DNA from: Micromonospora purpureochromogenes
Lineage (GTDB): Bacteria > Actinomycetota > Actinomycetes > Mycobacteriales > Micromonosporaceae
Length of the DNA stretch: 64,000 nucleotides
Assembly (NCBI RefSeq): GCF_900091515.1
Contig: NZ_LT607410.1
Coordinates: forward strand, 992,001-1,056,000
Reading direction: 5' to 3'
Below are positions 44,447-52,588 of the stretch, piece after piece (the first letter of the stretch is position 1; each line of letters opens with the position of its first letter). The notes under the pieces are model-generated. The model worked only from the letters and a program-made list of their open reading frames with translations. It did not search any database and had not been told where the DNA came from. Position numbers and translations under genes: made by a program.

Positions 44447-45613
44447 ATGACGGTGAACGCGCTGGCGGCGGCCCGCCGGTTGGCGCCGCGGTTCGCCGCG
44501 CGGGCGGCACGGCACGACCGGGACGGCTCGTTCCCCGTCGACGACTTCGCCGACCTGCGCGAGGCCGGTCTCTTCGGGCTGATGGTGCCGCGCGAGCTGG
44601 GGGGCGCGGGCGGCACCTTCGCCGAGTACGCGACCGTCGCCACCGAGCTGGCCCGGGGCAACGGCGCGACGGCGCTGGTGTTCAACATGCACGCCTCGGT
44701 CACCGGCGCGCTGGGCGCGGTCACCGAGGAGCTGGCCGAGGCGTTGGGCGTACCGGACGAGGCGCTGGCCGCCCGGGACCGCCTGCTCCGCGCGGCGGCC
44801 GAGGGCTCCTGGTACGCGGTCGCGATGAGCGAACGCGGCGCGGGTGCCCGGCTGTCCCAGCTCAGCACGGTCTACGAGCCGGTCGACGGCGGCTGGCACA
44901 TCAAGGGCAGCAAGACCTTCTGCTCCGGCGCCGGGCACCCGGACGGCTATCTGGTGGCCGCGCGCAGCGCCGCCGACCAGTCGATGGTCTCCCAGTTCCT
45001 GGTGCCGGCCGGCGAGGGGCTGACCGTGGAGCCGACCTGGGACTCGCTCGGCATGCGGGCCACCTCCTCGCACGACCTGCACCTGGACGTGACCGTCCCG
45101 GCGGACCGGCTGCTCGGCGGGGTGGAGGGCCTGGCGCTGGTGGTGGCCCAGCTGATGCCGCACTGGCTGGTGGCCAGCTACGCCGCCGTCTACGTCGGGG
45201 TGGCCCGGGCGGCGGTGGACGCGGCGGCCGAGCACCTGAACGCCCGCGACCTGGCCGGCCTGCCGGCGGTACGGGCCAGGTTGGGTCGGGCCGACGCGGC
45301 GGTGGCGGCGGCGCAGCTGGTGGTGGCGGAGGCGGCCCGCCGGGTCGACGAGGCCCCCGGTGACGCCGAGACCAACCGCTGGGTCTGGCGGGCCAAGCTG
45401 CTCGCCGGCACGACCGCGGCCGACGTGGCGGCGTCCGTGCTGGAGGCGGCCGGCACGTCGGCGACCCGACGGGGTCATCCGCTGGAGCGGCTCTACCGGG
45501 ACGCCCGCTGCGGGTCGCTGCACCCCGCGACCTCGGACGTCTGCGCGGACTGGCTCGGCATCGCGGCGTTGGGCGGGGACCCGGATCGCGACGGATCGAC
45601 CCCTCGTTGGTGA
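44447..45613 (+). CDS. Acyl-CoA dehydrogenase-superfamily flavoprotein
   Basis: This is a 388-residue protein with the acyl-CoA dehydrogenase fold: FGLMVPRELGGAGG, AMSERGAGARLSQL (FAD binding), IKGSKTFCSGAGHPDGYLVAA, SLGMRATSSHDLHLD. The C-terminal LERLYRDARCGSLHPATSDVC resembles the Acyl-CoA_dh_2 branch, which includes group D flavin monooxygenases that hydroxylate phenols, more than beta-oxidation enzymes with their YEG motif. It could thus be the oxygenase of the cluster. A GGAGGGGG motif precedes the ATG. Its TGA is the start of a repeat. Confidence 0.85.
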   Translation: MTVNALAAARRLAPRFAARAARHDRDGSFPVDDFADLREAGLFGLMVPRELGGAGGTFAEYATVATELARGNGATALVFNMHASVTGALGAVTEELAEALGVPDEALAARDRLLRAAAEGSWYAVAMSERGAGARLSQLSTVYEPVDGGWHIKGSKTFCSGAGHPDGYLVAARSAADQSMVSQFLVPAGEGLTVEPTWDSLGMRATSSHDLHLDVTVPADRLLGGVEGLALVVAQLMPHWLVASYAAVYVGVARAAVDAAAEHLNARDLAGLPAVRARLGRADAAVAAAQLVVAEAARRVDEAPGDAETNRWVWRAKLLAGTTAADVAASVLEAAGTSATRRGHPLERLYRDARCGSLHPATSDVCADWLGIAALGGDPDRDGSTPRW

Positions 45614-45745
45614 GGGCGAGGAGTTCGCCGGGGTTGCGAGCCCCGCAGCCCGAACGGAGGGCGGCACGGTGAGGGCGAGGAGTTCGCCGGGGTGCGAGCC
45701 CCCGCAGCCCGAACCAAAAGCGGCACGGGTGAGGGCGAATAGTTC
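45610..45745 (+). repeat. Degenerate 58-60-bp tandem repeat, related to the nadB-nadC array
   Basis: Units begin at 45610, 45669 and 45729 with GTGAGGGCGAGGAGTTCGCC or a decayed form. The middle GCGAGCCCCGCAGCCCGAAC closely matches the array at 28090. The first GTG overlaps the flavoprotein stop (GTGA), and the frame it opens ends at 45672, again in a GTGA that starts unit 2. The spacer 45614-45814 before the PKS holds nothing else but a ribosome-binding site. Confidence 0.8.
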
Positions 45746-45814
45746 GGCGAGGGTGGTCGTTCCTGGGGCGGGGGCGGTCGCCGGGCGTGCAGTCGTGGAC
45801 GAGAGGTGGGGGAC

Positions 45815-46882
45815 ATGGCCGTACCAGTGATCGCGGGGCTCGGTACGGCGCAGCCGCCGGGGGCCGCACAGGACGAGCTCTGGGAGGGCTTCTTCTCCCG
45901 GCACTTCTCCGGCACCACCCGGGCGCTCGCCGAGCGGATCTTCGCCAACTCCGGGGTGACCCGCCGGCAGGCCGCGGTCAACCCGCTGCTGGAGGACGTC
46001 TCCGAGTGGCCGACCGAGCGCCGGATGCGTCGCTACCAGGTCGAGGCGCTGCCGCTGGGCAAGGAGGCGGTGGGCCGGGCGCTGACCTCGGCCGGTCTCG
46101 CCGCCGGCGACATCGGGCTCTTCGTGGTCTGCTCCTGCACCGGGTACGCCACGCCGGGGCTGGACATCCTGCTCGCCCGGGACCTGGGCATGGCCCCCGA
46201 CACGCAGCGGATGTTCGTCGGGCACATGGGCTGCTACGCCGCGCTGCCCGGGCTCGGCGCGGCGGCCGACTTCGTCACCGCGCGGGGGCGGCCGGCGCTG
46301 CTGCTCTGCGCCGAGCTGACCAGCCTGCACATCCAGCCGGCCAGCGCCCGGATGGACACTCAGCAGATCGTCTCGCACGCGCTCTTCTCCGACGCCGCGG
46401 TCGCCGCGGTGGTGGTCCCCGGCGCGGCCGGTCCCGGATCGCCCAACGGGTACGCGCTGCGCGAGGTCACCTCGATCACCGACACCTCGACCGCCGACCA
46501 CATGACCTGGGACGTCACCGACACCGGTTTCCGGATGGGCCTGTCGCCGAAGGTCCCGCAGGTGCTCTCGACCCACGTGCGGGGGCTGGTGGACGACCTG
46601 CTGGCCCGGCACGGCACGGGCATCGCCGAGGTGGACGGCTGGGCGGTGCATCCGGGCGGCCCGCGCATCCTCAACGTGGTGGAACGCGAGCTGGCGCTGC
46701 CGCCGGAGGCCCTCGCCGCCTCCCGGGCCACGCTGGACGAGCACGGCAACTGTTCGTCCCCGACGGTCCTGCTGATCCTGGACCGGCTGGTGCGGGCCGC
46801 CGTGCCGCCGCGGCGGATCGTGATGCTGGCCTTCGGGCCGGGCCTCACCCTCTACGCCGCCCTGCTGGACCGCCGCGGTTAG
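45815..46882 (+). CDS. Type III polyketide synthase (chalcone/stilbene synthase family)
   Basis: This 355-residue enzyme extends an acyl starter with malonyl-CoA and cyclises it. The catalytic triad is visible: Cys in VGHMGCYAALPGL, His in WAVHPGGPRIL and Asn in EHGNCSSPTVL. CSCTGYATPGLDI is also conserved. ATG 45815 follows GAGGTGGGGGAC. With UbiA, a UbiG-like methyltransferase and a flavoprotein on the same few kilobases, the set resembles clusters for alkylresorcinol- or hydroquinone-type lipids such as the agq cluster of Actinoplanes. The product cannot be named from sequence. Confidence 0.94.
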   Translation: MAVPVIAGLGTAQPPGAAQDELWEGFFSRHFSGTTRALAERIFANSGVTRRQAAVNPLLEDVSEWPTERRMRRYQVEALPLGKEAVGRALTSAGLAAGDIGLFVVCSCTGYATPGLDILLARDLGMAPDTQRMFVGHMGCYAALPGLGAAADFVTARGRPALLLCAELTSLHIQPASARMDTQQIVSHALFSDAAVAAVVVPGAAGPGSPNGYALREVTSITDTSTADHMTWDVTDTGFRMGLSPKVPQVLSTHVRGLVDDLLARHGTGIAEVDGWAVHPGGPRILNVVERELALPPEALAASRATLDEHGNCSSPTVLLILDRLVRAAVPPRRIVMLAFGPGLTLYAALLDRRG

Positions 46883-46891
46883 GCTCGCCGG

Positions 46892-47518
46892 ATGGACGAC
46901 CGGGCCGACGACCGGCTGCGCGGCGGACTGCTGGCGGCGGCCACCCTGCTCGCCGTGGCGGTGGGTGGCGGGTGGTGGTGGGCCAACTCGCCGGCCACCG
47001 GCCCGCACGGGGTGGCGCTCGGCGCGAGCGCGGCACCGCGCGGTGTCGTCCCGTCCCGATCCCCGCAGACCCTCGACGAGGTGCTCGCCGCGAACCCCGG
47101 CACGGCCGTCCGGGTCCACATCGACGCCGAGACCGGCCGCGTCATCGAGGCGACGGAGCTGCCGGGCGAGGCCGGCGACCTGGCGCTGCCCGGGTTCACC
47201 GACACCCTCTGGCGGGAGCACATGACGTTGGCCCCGGGCGAGGAACCGGTACGCCGGGAGTCGCTGGTCGACGGGGCGCGGCAGCTGTTGCAGTACCGCT
47301 GTACCGGCCCGGGCGAGCTGCTGATCTCGATCATCCGGGGCCCGAACATGGACACGTCCCAGACCAACTGCGACGGTGAGCTGGGTGAGCTCGAGCTGCC
47401 CGAATGGATGGAGCCGGGGGACGCCCCGCCCGAGCAGCCGCTGCTCAACCGGGTCGAGTTCTCCGCCGTCGGTCCGCGGCCGGTCCAGGTGGAGGCGCAG
47501 CTCGTCGCCGTCCCCTGA
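46892..47518 (+). CDS. Hypothetical membrane-anchored protein
   Basis: This 208-residue protein has a single N-terminal helix (about 11-31, GGLLAAATLLAVAVGGGWWWA) and an extracytoplasmic domain with two Cys (QYRCTGPG and SQTNCDGEL) that could form a disulfide. I recognise no family. TAGGCT (46880-46885), whose first three bases are the stop codon of the PKS, lies 6 nt before the ATG. The gene therefore has its own probable leaderless promoter embedded in the end of its neighbour. Confidence 0.75.
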   Translation: MDDRADDRLRGGLLAAATLLAVAVGGGWWWANSPATGPHGVALGASAAPRGVVPSRSPQTLDEVLAANPGTAVRVHIDAETGRVIEATELPGEAGDLALPGFTDTLWREHMTLAPGEEPVRRESLVDGARQLLQYRCTGPGELLISIIRGPNMDTSQTNCDGELGELELPEWMEPGDAPPEQPLLNRVEFSAVGPRPVQVEAQLVAVP

Positions 47519-47582
47519 GCCGAGCTGCCCGGTCGCGTCGGGTGATCGGCCGTGCCGTCCGTGAAGGACCGCGACGCAGGGG

Positions 47583-48320
47583 TCAGCGGACCAGGCGGGC
47601 GAGGTCGGCGCGGTAGTCGCCGGCGATGGCCAGGTCGGGGATCACCCGCTGGACCGTGCCGGAGCGGTCGACCAGCAGGGCGGTGGCGGTGCCGGGGCGG
47701 GGGCCGAGGTGCAGCGCCGCCCGTACGCCGCCGGCGGGGTCGGCGAGGGCGCGTACCGGGCCGCCGGGAACGGGGTCGGGGCCGACCGTACGGCCGCCGG
47801 TGACGGTGACCACCGAGACGCCGGCGGGTGCGGCGGCCGCCGCCGCGGCGACCTGTTCGGCGCAGGCACAGGCGTCCACCAGAATGATCATCGCGGGCAG
47901 CAGCCGCCGCAGCGGCACCGGCGACTGGCCGGCGTCGACCAGGTCCAGCGCCGGCAGCGGCCGGCCGGTCAGCGTGCCGGGCGAGGCGGCCGACGGGAAC
48001 GGCAGGACGGTCGGCCGCTCGGTGCCCCGGGGTGAGCGGGGCCAGGTGACGGCGAGCAGGCCGCCGATGGTGGTGAGCAGGGCCACCACCAGGATCAGCA
48101 CGGGCAGGGCGAGGGGTGGCCCGCCGTCGGCGCGCGGGGTCAGGCCCAACCGCTGGCGCCAGCGCGCGCCGGAGGCCCGGCGCCGCAGCTCGCGACGGAG
48201 CTGCTCGGCCTCCTCGGCCAGCGCCGACGCGTCGTCCGGTACGACCACCCGACCCCACTCCGGAGGCAGGTCGGGCAGCCCGTCGGACGGGCCGTGGCCC
48301 TCTGCGTCAGGCATGCCCAT
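47583..48320 (-). CDS. Membrane protein with thioredoxin-like extracytoplasmic domain
   Basis: The 245-residue protein has a cytoplasmic region with a short coiled coil (ALAEEAEQLRRELRRRAS, about 30-48), one membrane helix (about 68-90), and an outer domain (100-245). That domain follows the TlpA/AhpC outline: LPALDLVDAGQSPVPLRRLLPAMIILVDACACAEQV, ADPAGGVRAALHLG, TALLVDRSGTVQRV. The usual CxxC is replaced by CAC, so a standard disulfide-reductase role is doubtful. ATG 48320 or 48314 may be used. It diverges from carD across 328 bp. Confidence 0.7.
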   Translation of the reverse strand: MGMPDAEGHGPSDGLPDLPPEWGRVVVPDDASALAEEAEQLRRELRRRASGARWRQRLGLTPRADGGPPLALPVLILVVALLTTIGGLLAVTWPRSPRGTERPTVLPFPSAASPGTLTGRPLPALDLVDAGQSPVPLRRLLPAMIILVDACACAEQVAAAAAAAPAGVSVVTVTGGRTVGPDPVPGGPVRALADPAGGVRAALHLGPRPGTATALLVDRSGTVQRVIPDLAIAGDYRADLARLVR

Positions 48321-48520
48321 CGGACCCCCGGGGAAGTGGCTCGTGAGCGGACAGCGGTACCCCTCCAGCGTCCCGCACCGCCCCCTCCTGCCGCCAGACC
48401 TGGGCGGGCCGGGCGCTGCCGGGCTACCATGGGAAAAGCGCATAGCCCGAGAAATCCACGCTCCGATCACCCGTACCGGGTTGTCATCCGTTCGTCACGG
48501 AGCGTGCTCAAACCATCGGT

Positions 48521-48551
48521 TTGACTGCCTGTCAAGCTGAAGAAATACCTC
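48521..48551 (+). promoter_or_regulatory. Possible distal promoter of carD
   Basis: The 328-bp gene-free spacer 48321-48648 contains TTGACT (48521-48526) and, after 19 nt, TACCTC (48546-48551). A TTACCCTAGAC stretch near 48615-48626 could be a second, proximal -10 region, about 25 bp before the carD start. The spacing of the first pair is long, and neither is certain. Confidence 0.35.
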
Positions 48552-48648
48552 TCACAGGGCCCCTGAGCTGCGCCAACGGTCAGGACAGCGGTGAGACATC
48601 GGTGCCTGAGCGTGTTACCCTAGACACAGCGAAAGGGGTTTCGAACCT

Positions 48649-49134
48649 ATGGTTTTCAGTGTCGGCGAGACCGTTGTTTACCCCCACCACGGGGCCGCAC
48701 TCATCGAGGCAATCGAGACTCGGGTCATCAAGGGCGAGCCCAGGGAATACCTCGTCCTGAGGGTCGCGCAGGGTGACCTGACGGTCCGGGTGCCCGCTGA
48801 GAACGCCGAGATCGTGGGCGTACGCGAGGTGGTCGGCGAAGAGGGCCTCGGCAAGGTCTTCGACGTGCTCCGTGCACCGCACACCGAGGAGCCGACCAAC
48901 TGGTCGCGGCGTTACAAGGCGAATCTGGAGAAGCTGGCCTCCGGCAACCCGCTGAAGGTCGCCGAGGTCGTCCGCGACCTGTGGCGCCGGGAGCGGGAGC
49001 GGGGCCTGTCCGCGGGCGAGAAGCGCATGCTCGCCAAGGCCCGCGACATTCTCGTCGGCGAGGTCGCGCTGGCCGAGAAGAGCACCAAGGACGAGGCGGA
49101 GACGCTGCTCGACAAGGTGCTGGGCGAGGCGTAG
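48649..49134 (+). CDS. carD: RNA polymerase-binding regulator CarD
   Basis: CarD binds the RNA polymerase beta subunit and stabilises open promoter complexes, especially at rRNA promoters. It is a 161-residue protein. The N-terminal Tudor-like RNAP-interaction domain is [20 protein letters not shown]...[16 protein letters not shown], and the C-terminal helical DNA-binding domain contains [36 protein letters not shown] sequence with the conserved Trp. GAAAGGGG lies 11 nt before the ATG. carD-ispD-ispF order is typical for actinobacteria. Confidence 0.97.
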   Translation: MVFSVGETVVYPHHGAALIEAIETRVIKGEPREYLVLRVAQGDLTVRVPAENAEIVGVREVVGEEGLGKVFDVLRAPHTEEPTNWSRRYKANLEKLASGNPLKVAEVVRDLWRRERERGLSAGEKRMLAKARDILVGEVALAEKSTKDEAETLLDKVLGEA

Positions 49135-49188
49135 TCCCCACAGCATCGTCGTACCCGGACGCCGGCAAAGAAATCCGAGGACCGCGAC

Positions 49189-49884
49189 GTGACCGCGCAG
49201 CTCAATCCGCGCGGTGACGTCGCGGTCCTCGTTCCTGCTGCCGGCGCCGGGGTACGCCTCGGTCCGGGCGCGCCGAAGGCGCTGCGCCTGCTCGGCGGCG
49301 AGCCGCTGCTGGTGCACGCGGTACGCCGGATCGCGGCCGCGCCCTCGGTGCACACCATCGTGGTGGCCGCCCCGGCGGCCGAGGTGGAGTCGGTCCGGCG
49401 GTTGCTGGCACCCGTGGCGCCGGTGGTGGTCGTGCCCGGTGGCGCGGAGCGGCAGGCGTCCGTGGCGGCCGCCCTGGCCGCCGTGCCGCCGGGGCCCGAC
49501 ATCGTGCTCGTGCACGACGCCGCCCGCGCGCTCACCCCACCGGAGCTGGCCGAGTCGGTGGCCGGGGCGGTCCGTTCCGGGCACCACGCGGTGATCCCGG
49601 TGCTCCCGGTGGTCGACACGATCAAGGAGGTCGGCGCGGGCGAGGTGGTCCTCGGCACCGTCGACCGTTCCGCGCTGCGCGCCGTGCAGACCCCGCAGGG
49701 CTTCCGCCGGAGCGTGCTGACCGCCGCGCACGCCGCGGCGGGCGATCCGCTCACCGACGACGCGGGGCTGGTCGAGAAGCAGGGCGTACCGGTGTTCTGC
49801 GTGCCCGGCTCGGAGTACGCGCTGAAGGTCACCCGCCCGTTCGACCTCGCGTTCGCCGAGCATCTGCTGGCCGCCGGCCACTGA
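49189..49884 (+). CDS. ispD: 2-C-methyl-D-erythritol 4-phosphate cytidylyltransferase
   Basis: IspD makes CDP-methylerythritol in the MEP isoprenoid pathway. The 231-residue enzyme has [18 protein letters not shown] (the nucleotide-binding loop with Arg and Lys), [25 protein letters not shown] and [18 protein letters not shown] 49189 follows GAGGACCGCGAC. The sequence is otherwise standard. It is separated from ispF by 16 bp that carry a probable ispF promoter. Confidence 0.95.
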   Translation: MTAQLNPRGDVAVLVPAAGAGVRLGPGAPKALRLLGGEPLLVHAVRRIAAAPSVHTIVVAAPAAEVESVRRLLAPVAPVVVVPGGAERQASVAAALAAVPPGPDIVLVHDAARALTPPELAESVAGAVRSGHHAVIPVLPVVDTIKEVGAGEVVLGTVDRSALRAVQTPQGFRRSVLTAAHAAAGDPLTDDAGLVEKQGVPVFCVPGSEYALKVTRPFDLAFAEHLLAAGH

Positions 49885-49900
49885 CGCGTACCCTCGGCTC

Positions 49901-50383
49901 ATGATCGTTCCTCGGGTGGCCGTCGGCACCGACATCCACGCCTTCGCGCCCGGCCGGCCCTGCTGGCTGGCCGGACTGCACTGGCCGGGCCAGGACGGCC
50001 TGGCCGGTCACTCCGACGCCGACGTGGTCGCGCACGCCGCCTGCAACGCGCTGCTCTCCGCCGCCGGGCTCGGCGACCTCGGCGCGAACTTCGGCGTCGA
50101 CCAGCCCGAGTGGGCCGGCGCCTCCGGGGTGGCGCTGCTGACCGAGTCGGCCCGGCGGGTCCGCGCGGCCGGCTTCGAGATCGGCAACGTCTCGGTCCAG
50201 GTGGTCGGCAACCGTCCGAAGATCGGGCCGCGCCGCGAGGAGGCGCAGCGGGTGCTCTCCGCGGCGGTCGGCGCGCCGGTCACCGTCTCCGCCGCCACCA
50301 GCGACGGGCTCGGCTTCACCGGACGCGGCGAGGGGCTCGCCGGCGTCGCGGTGGCCCTGGTGTACGAGGCACCGACCGCCTGA
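49901..50383 (+). CDS. ispF: 2-C-methyl-D-erythritol 2,4-cyclodiphosphate synthase
   Basis: IspF cyclises CDP-methylerythritol phosphate and releases CMP. It has 160 residues. Zinc ligands lie in VGTDIHAF (Asp, His) and [11 protein letters not shown], and [16 protein letters not shown] is the C-terminal signature. The loop usually reading FPDTDPxxKGADS is here [14 protein letters not shown], a relaxed but actinobacterium-like variant. TACCCT (49889-49894) is 6 nt before the ATG, so it may be transcribed separately as a leaderless mRNA. Confidence 0.95.
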   Translation: MIVPRVAVGTDIHAFAPGRPCWLAGLHWPGQDGLAGHSDADVVAHAACNALLSAAGLGDLGANFGVDQPEWAGASGVALLTESARRVRAAGFEIGNVSVQVVGNRPKIGPRREEAQRVLSAAVGAPVTVSAATSDGLGFTGRGEGLAGVAVALVYEAPTA

Positions 50384-50389
50384 GCGCCG

Positions 50390-51556
50390 TCAGGGGCGCC
50401 GGGACCAGGTCCAGGCGTACCCCTCGTCCTCGCACTCGCCGGCCGCGTCGCAGAGGTCGAGCGGGCGGAAGGTGTCCACCATGACGGCCAGCTCGTCGAA
50501 GAAGTCGATCCCGATGGAGCGCTCCGCCGCACCCGGCTGCGGCCCGTGGGTGAAGCCCGACGGGTGCAGCGAGATGGAGCCCTGCTCGATGCCGGAACCG
50601 CGCCGGGCCTCGTAGTTGCCGCCGGTGTAGAAGAGCATCTCGTCGGAGTCCACGTTGTGGTGGTTGTACGGCACCGGAATGGCGTCCGGGTGGTAGTCCA
50701 CCTTGCGCGGGACGAACGAGCAGATGACGAAGTTCGGGCCCTGGAAGGTCTGGTGCACGGGCGGCGGCTGGTGGATCCGGCCGGTGATCGGCTCGAAGTC
50801 GTGGATGGAGAAGGCCCACGGGTACATGTGCCCGTCCCAGCCCACCACGTCGAACGGGTGGTTGGCGTAGACGTGCTTCGTCCACCCGCGCCGGTGGCGT
50901 ACCAGCACCTCGACGTCGGTGCCGTCGACCAGCAGCGGCGCGTCCGGTCCCCGGACGTCCCGCTCGCAGTACGGCGAGTGCTCCAGGAACTGGCCGCGCA
51001 CCGACAGGTAGCGCTTGGGCGGGCCGATGTGGCCGCTGGCCTCGACGGCGAGCAGCCGGGTGGGACCGTCGCCGGTCGGCACCAGCCGGTGCACCGTGGA
51101 GGTGGGGATGATCACATAGTCGCCGGCGACCGCGTCGAGCACGCCGAAGGTCGACTCCACCCGCAGCGTGCCGGCCTCCACGTAGAGGCACTCGTCGCCG
51201 GTGGCGTTGCGGTAGAGCGGGGACGGCCGGTCGGACAGCACGTACGCGATCCGCACGTCGTCGTTGGCCAGCAGGTAGCGCCGGCCGAGGACCGGGTCGG
51301 CACCGGTGCCGTCGAGCTTGTGGGTACGCAGGTGGCGCGGCTTGAGCGGGAGGTTCGGCACCCGGGTGTACGCCGGCGGGGTGAACTCCTCGGCGGCGAC
51401 GATCGCGGTGGGCGCGTACCGGTGGTAGAGCAGGGACGAGTCGGAGGAGAAGCCCTCCTGGCCCATCAGCTCCTCGGCATAGAGGCTGCCGTCGGGCTGG
51501 CGGAACTGGGTGTGCCGCTTGCGGGGCACCTCGCCGACGCTGCGGTAGTACGGCAT
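50390..51556 (-). CDS. hmgA: Homogentisate 1,2-dioxygenase
   Basis: HmgA opens the ring of homogentisate to maleylacetoacetate in tyrosine catabolism. The 388-residue cupin has the iron ligands in PYNHHNVDSDEMLFY (His, Glu) and GFTHGPQPGAAE (His), plus HVYANHPFDVVGWDGHMYPW. It is shorter than eukaryotic enzymes (about 445) but close to other actinobacterial ones. GGGAGG lies 5 nt before the ATG. It diverges from the unknown gene that precedes fahA, with a palindromic operator between them. Confidence 0.95.
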   Translation of the reverse strand: MPYYRSVGEVPRKRHTQFRQPDGSLYAEELMGQEGFSSDSSLLYHRYAPTAIVAAEEFTPPAYTRVPNLPLKPRHLRTHKLDGTGADPVLGRRYLLANDDVRIAYVLSDRPSPLYRNATGDECLYVEAGTLRVESTFGVLDAVAGDYVIIPTSTVHRLVPTGDGPTRLLAVEASGHIGPPKRYLSVRGQFLEHSPYCERDVRGPDAPLLVDGTDVEVLVRHRRGWTKHVYANHPFDVVGWDGHMYPWAFSIHDFEPITGRIHQPPPVHQTFQGPNFVICSFVPRKVDYHPDAIPVPYNHHNVDSDEMLFYTGGNYEARRGSGIEQGSISLHPSGFTHGPQPGAAERSIGIDFFDELAVMVDTFRPLDLCDAAGECEDEGYAWTWSRRP

Positions 51557-51593
51557 GTCGCCTCCCGTTATGTCCCGTTCTCCGGCCGGTGAC

Positions 51594-51608
51594 GTCCGAT
51601 AATCGGAC
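51594..51608. promoter_or_regulatory. Palindromic operator in the hmgA / fahA divergent region
   Basis: GTCCGAT-A-ATCGGAC is a perfect 15-bp palindrome midway between the divergent starts 51556 and 51651. Related GTCCGTT and GTCCCGT half-sites flank it (51571-51577, 51615-51621, 51631-51636). TAGATT (51637-51642) lies 8 nt before GTG 51651. A repressor bound here could control both arms of homogentisate breakdown. The regulator is unknown. Confidence 0.65.
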
Positions 51609-51650
51609 GCTGTTGTCCGTTCCTTGTAGCGTCCCGTAGATTCTTGTCTC

Positions 51651-52508
51651 GTGTCAACGCAGGTGCCCCGCCTCTTCGCCGGCCTCGTCGACGACGCCGC
51701 CGTCTTCCCGCCCGGCAGCGCGTCCCTGCCGGACGCCGTCGCCGCGCACCGCGAGCACCGCGACGCCTGGTACGCCGGCCTGGTCGGCCCGCTGCTGCTG
51801 CCCGCCTCGGCGCTGCCGGCCCTGGCCGACCTGCTCGGCCCCGGCGAGCGGCTCGCCGTCGGCGTCATCGGTGACCTGCCGATCGGCCAGCTCGACGCGG
51901 CGCTCGCCGAGGCCGATCCCCGGATCACCGTCCGCCAGGTCGAGGCGGCGGTCGCCAAGCGCGGCGAGGACCCGCAGCCCGGTCTGGCCGGGCTGCTGAA
52001 GCTCGCCGAACGGCTGACCAGCGTCGACGTCCACGCCGAGGTCCCGCTGACCTTCGGGCTCACCGGCGCGCTGGACACCCTGGCCGCGGCGCGGGCCGAC
52101 GGGCTGCCGGTCGCGGCGAAGTTCCGCACCGGCGGACTGGCCGCCGAACTCTTCCCCACCCCGGTCGAGCTGGCCGCAGTGATCTGCGCCTGCCGCGACC
52201 GGGCCCTGCCGTTCAAGCTGACCGCCGGGCTGCACCACGCGCTGCGCCACCTCGACCCGGAGACCGGCTTCACCCACCACGGCTTCGGCAACGTGCTGGC
52301 CGCGACGCTCGCCGCCGCCCAGGGCGCCGAGGTGGACGCCGTCGCCGCCCTGCTCGCCGCGACCGACCCGCTGCCCCTGGTCGAGCAGGCGCGGGCGCGG
52401 CGCGACGAGGAGCGCCCGCTCTGGATCGGCTTCGGCTCGTGCAGCATCCTGGAACCACTGACCGATCTGATCCGGCTGGCGCTGGTGAACGGGGGAGACG
52501 ACCAATGA
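51651..52508 (+). CDS. Conserved hypothetical protein linked to homogentisate catabolism
   Basis: This is a 285-residue soluble protein of unknown family. It begins VPRLFAGLVDDAAVFPPGSASLPDAV and contains GLPVAAKFRTGGLAAELFPTPVELA, FKLTAGLHHALRH and FTHHGFGNVLAA. The alternating strands and helices with KFRTGG and KLTAGLHH suggest a TIM-barrel enzyme, in which these Lys and His could be catalytic. It stands where relatives sometimes carry the maleylacetoacetate isomerase gene, so it may help convert maleylacetoacetate before Fah, but this is only inference. The GTG start follows TAGATT by 8 nt. Confidence 0.85.
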   Translation: MSTQVPRLFAGLVDDAAVFPPGSASLPDAVAAHREHRDAWYAGLVGPLLLPASALPALADLLGPGERLAVGVIGDLPIGQLDAALAEADPRITVRQVEAAVAKRGEDPQPGLAGLLKLAERLTSVDVHAEVPLTFGLTGALDTLAAARADGLPVAAKFRTGGLAAELFPTPVELAAVICACRDRALPFKLTAGLHHALRHLDPETGFTHHGFGNVLAATLAAAQGAEVDAVAALLAATDPLPLVEQARARRDEERPLWIGFGSCSILEPLTDLIRLALVNGGDDQ

Positions 52509-52588
52509 GCGAGCGCAGCGAGCGAATCAGCAGGCGCAGTGCGATGGTGCCTCATGGCGGCACGGAGCGGAGCGGAGTGGCGGCATGA
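52505..52588 (+). repeat. Intergenic repeat-like element forming a 27-codon bridging frame
   Basis: The spacer before fahA starts ATGAGCGAGCGCAGCGAGCG and has the quasi-repetitive end CGGAGCGGAGCGGAGTGGCGG. Its ATG overlaps the stop of the preceding gene (ATGA), the frame runs 27 codons (MSERSERISRR...), and its TGA overlaps the fahA ATG. The architecture is the same as that of the arrays at 28090 and 45610, although the sequence differs. Confidence 0.65.
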
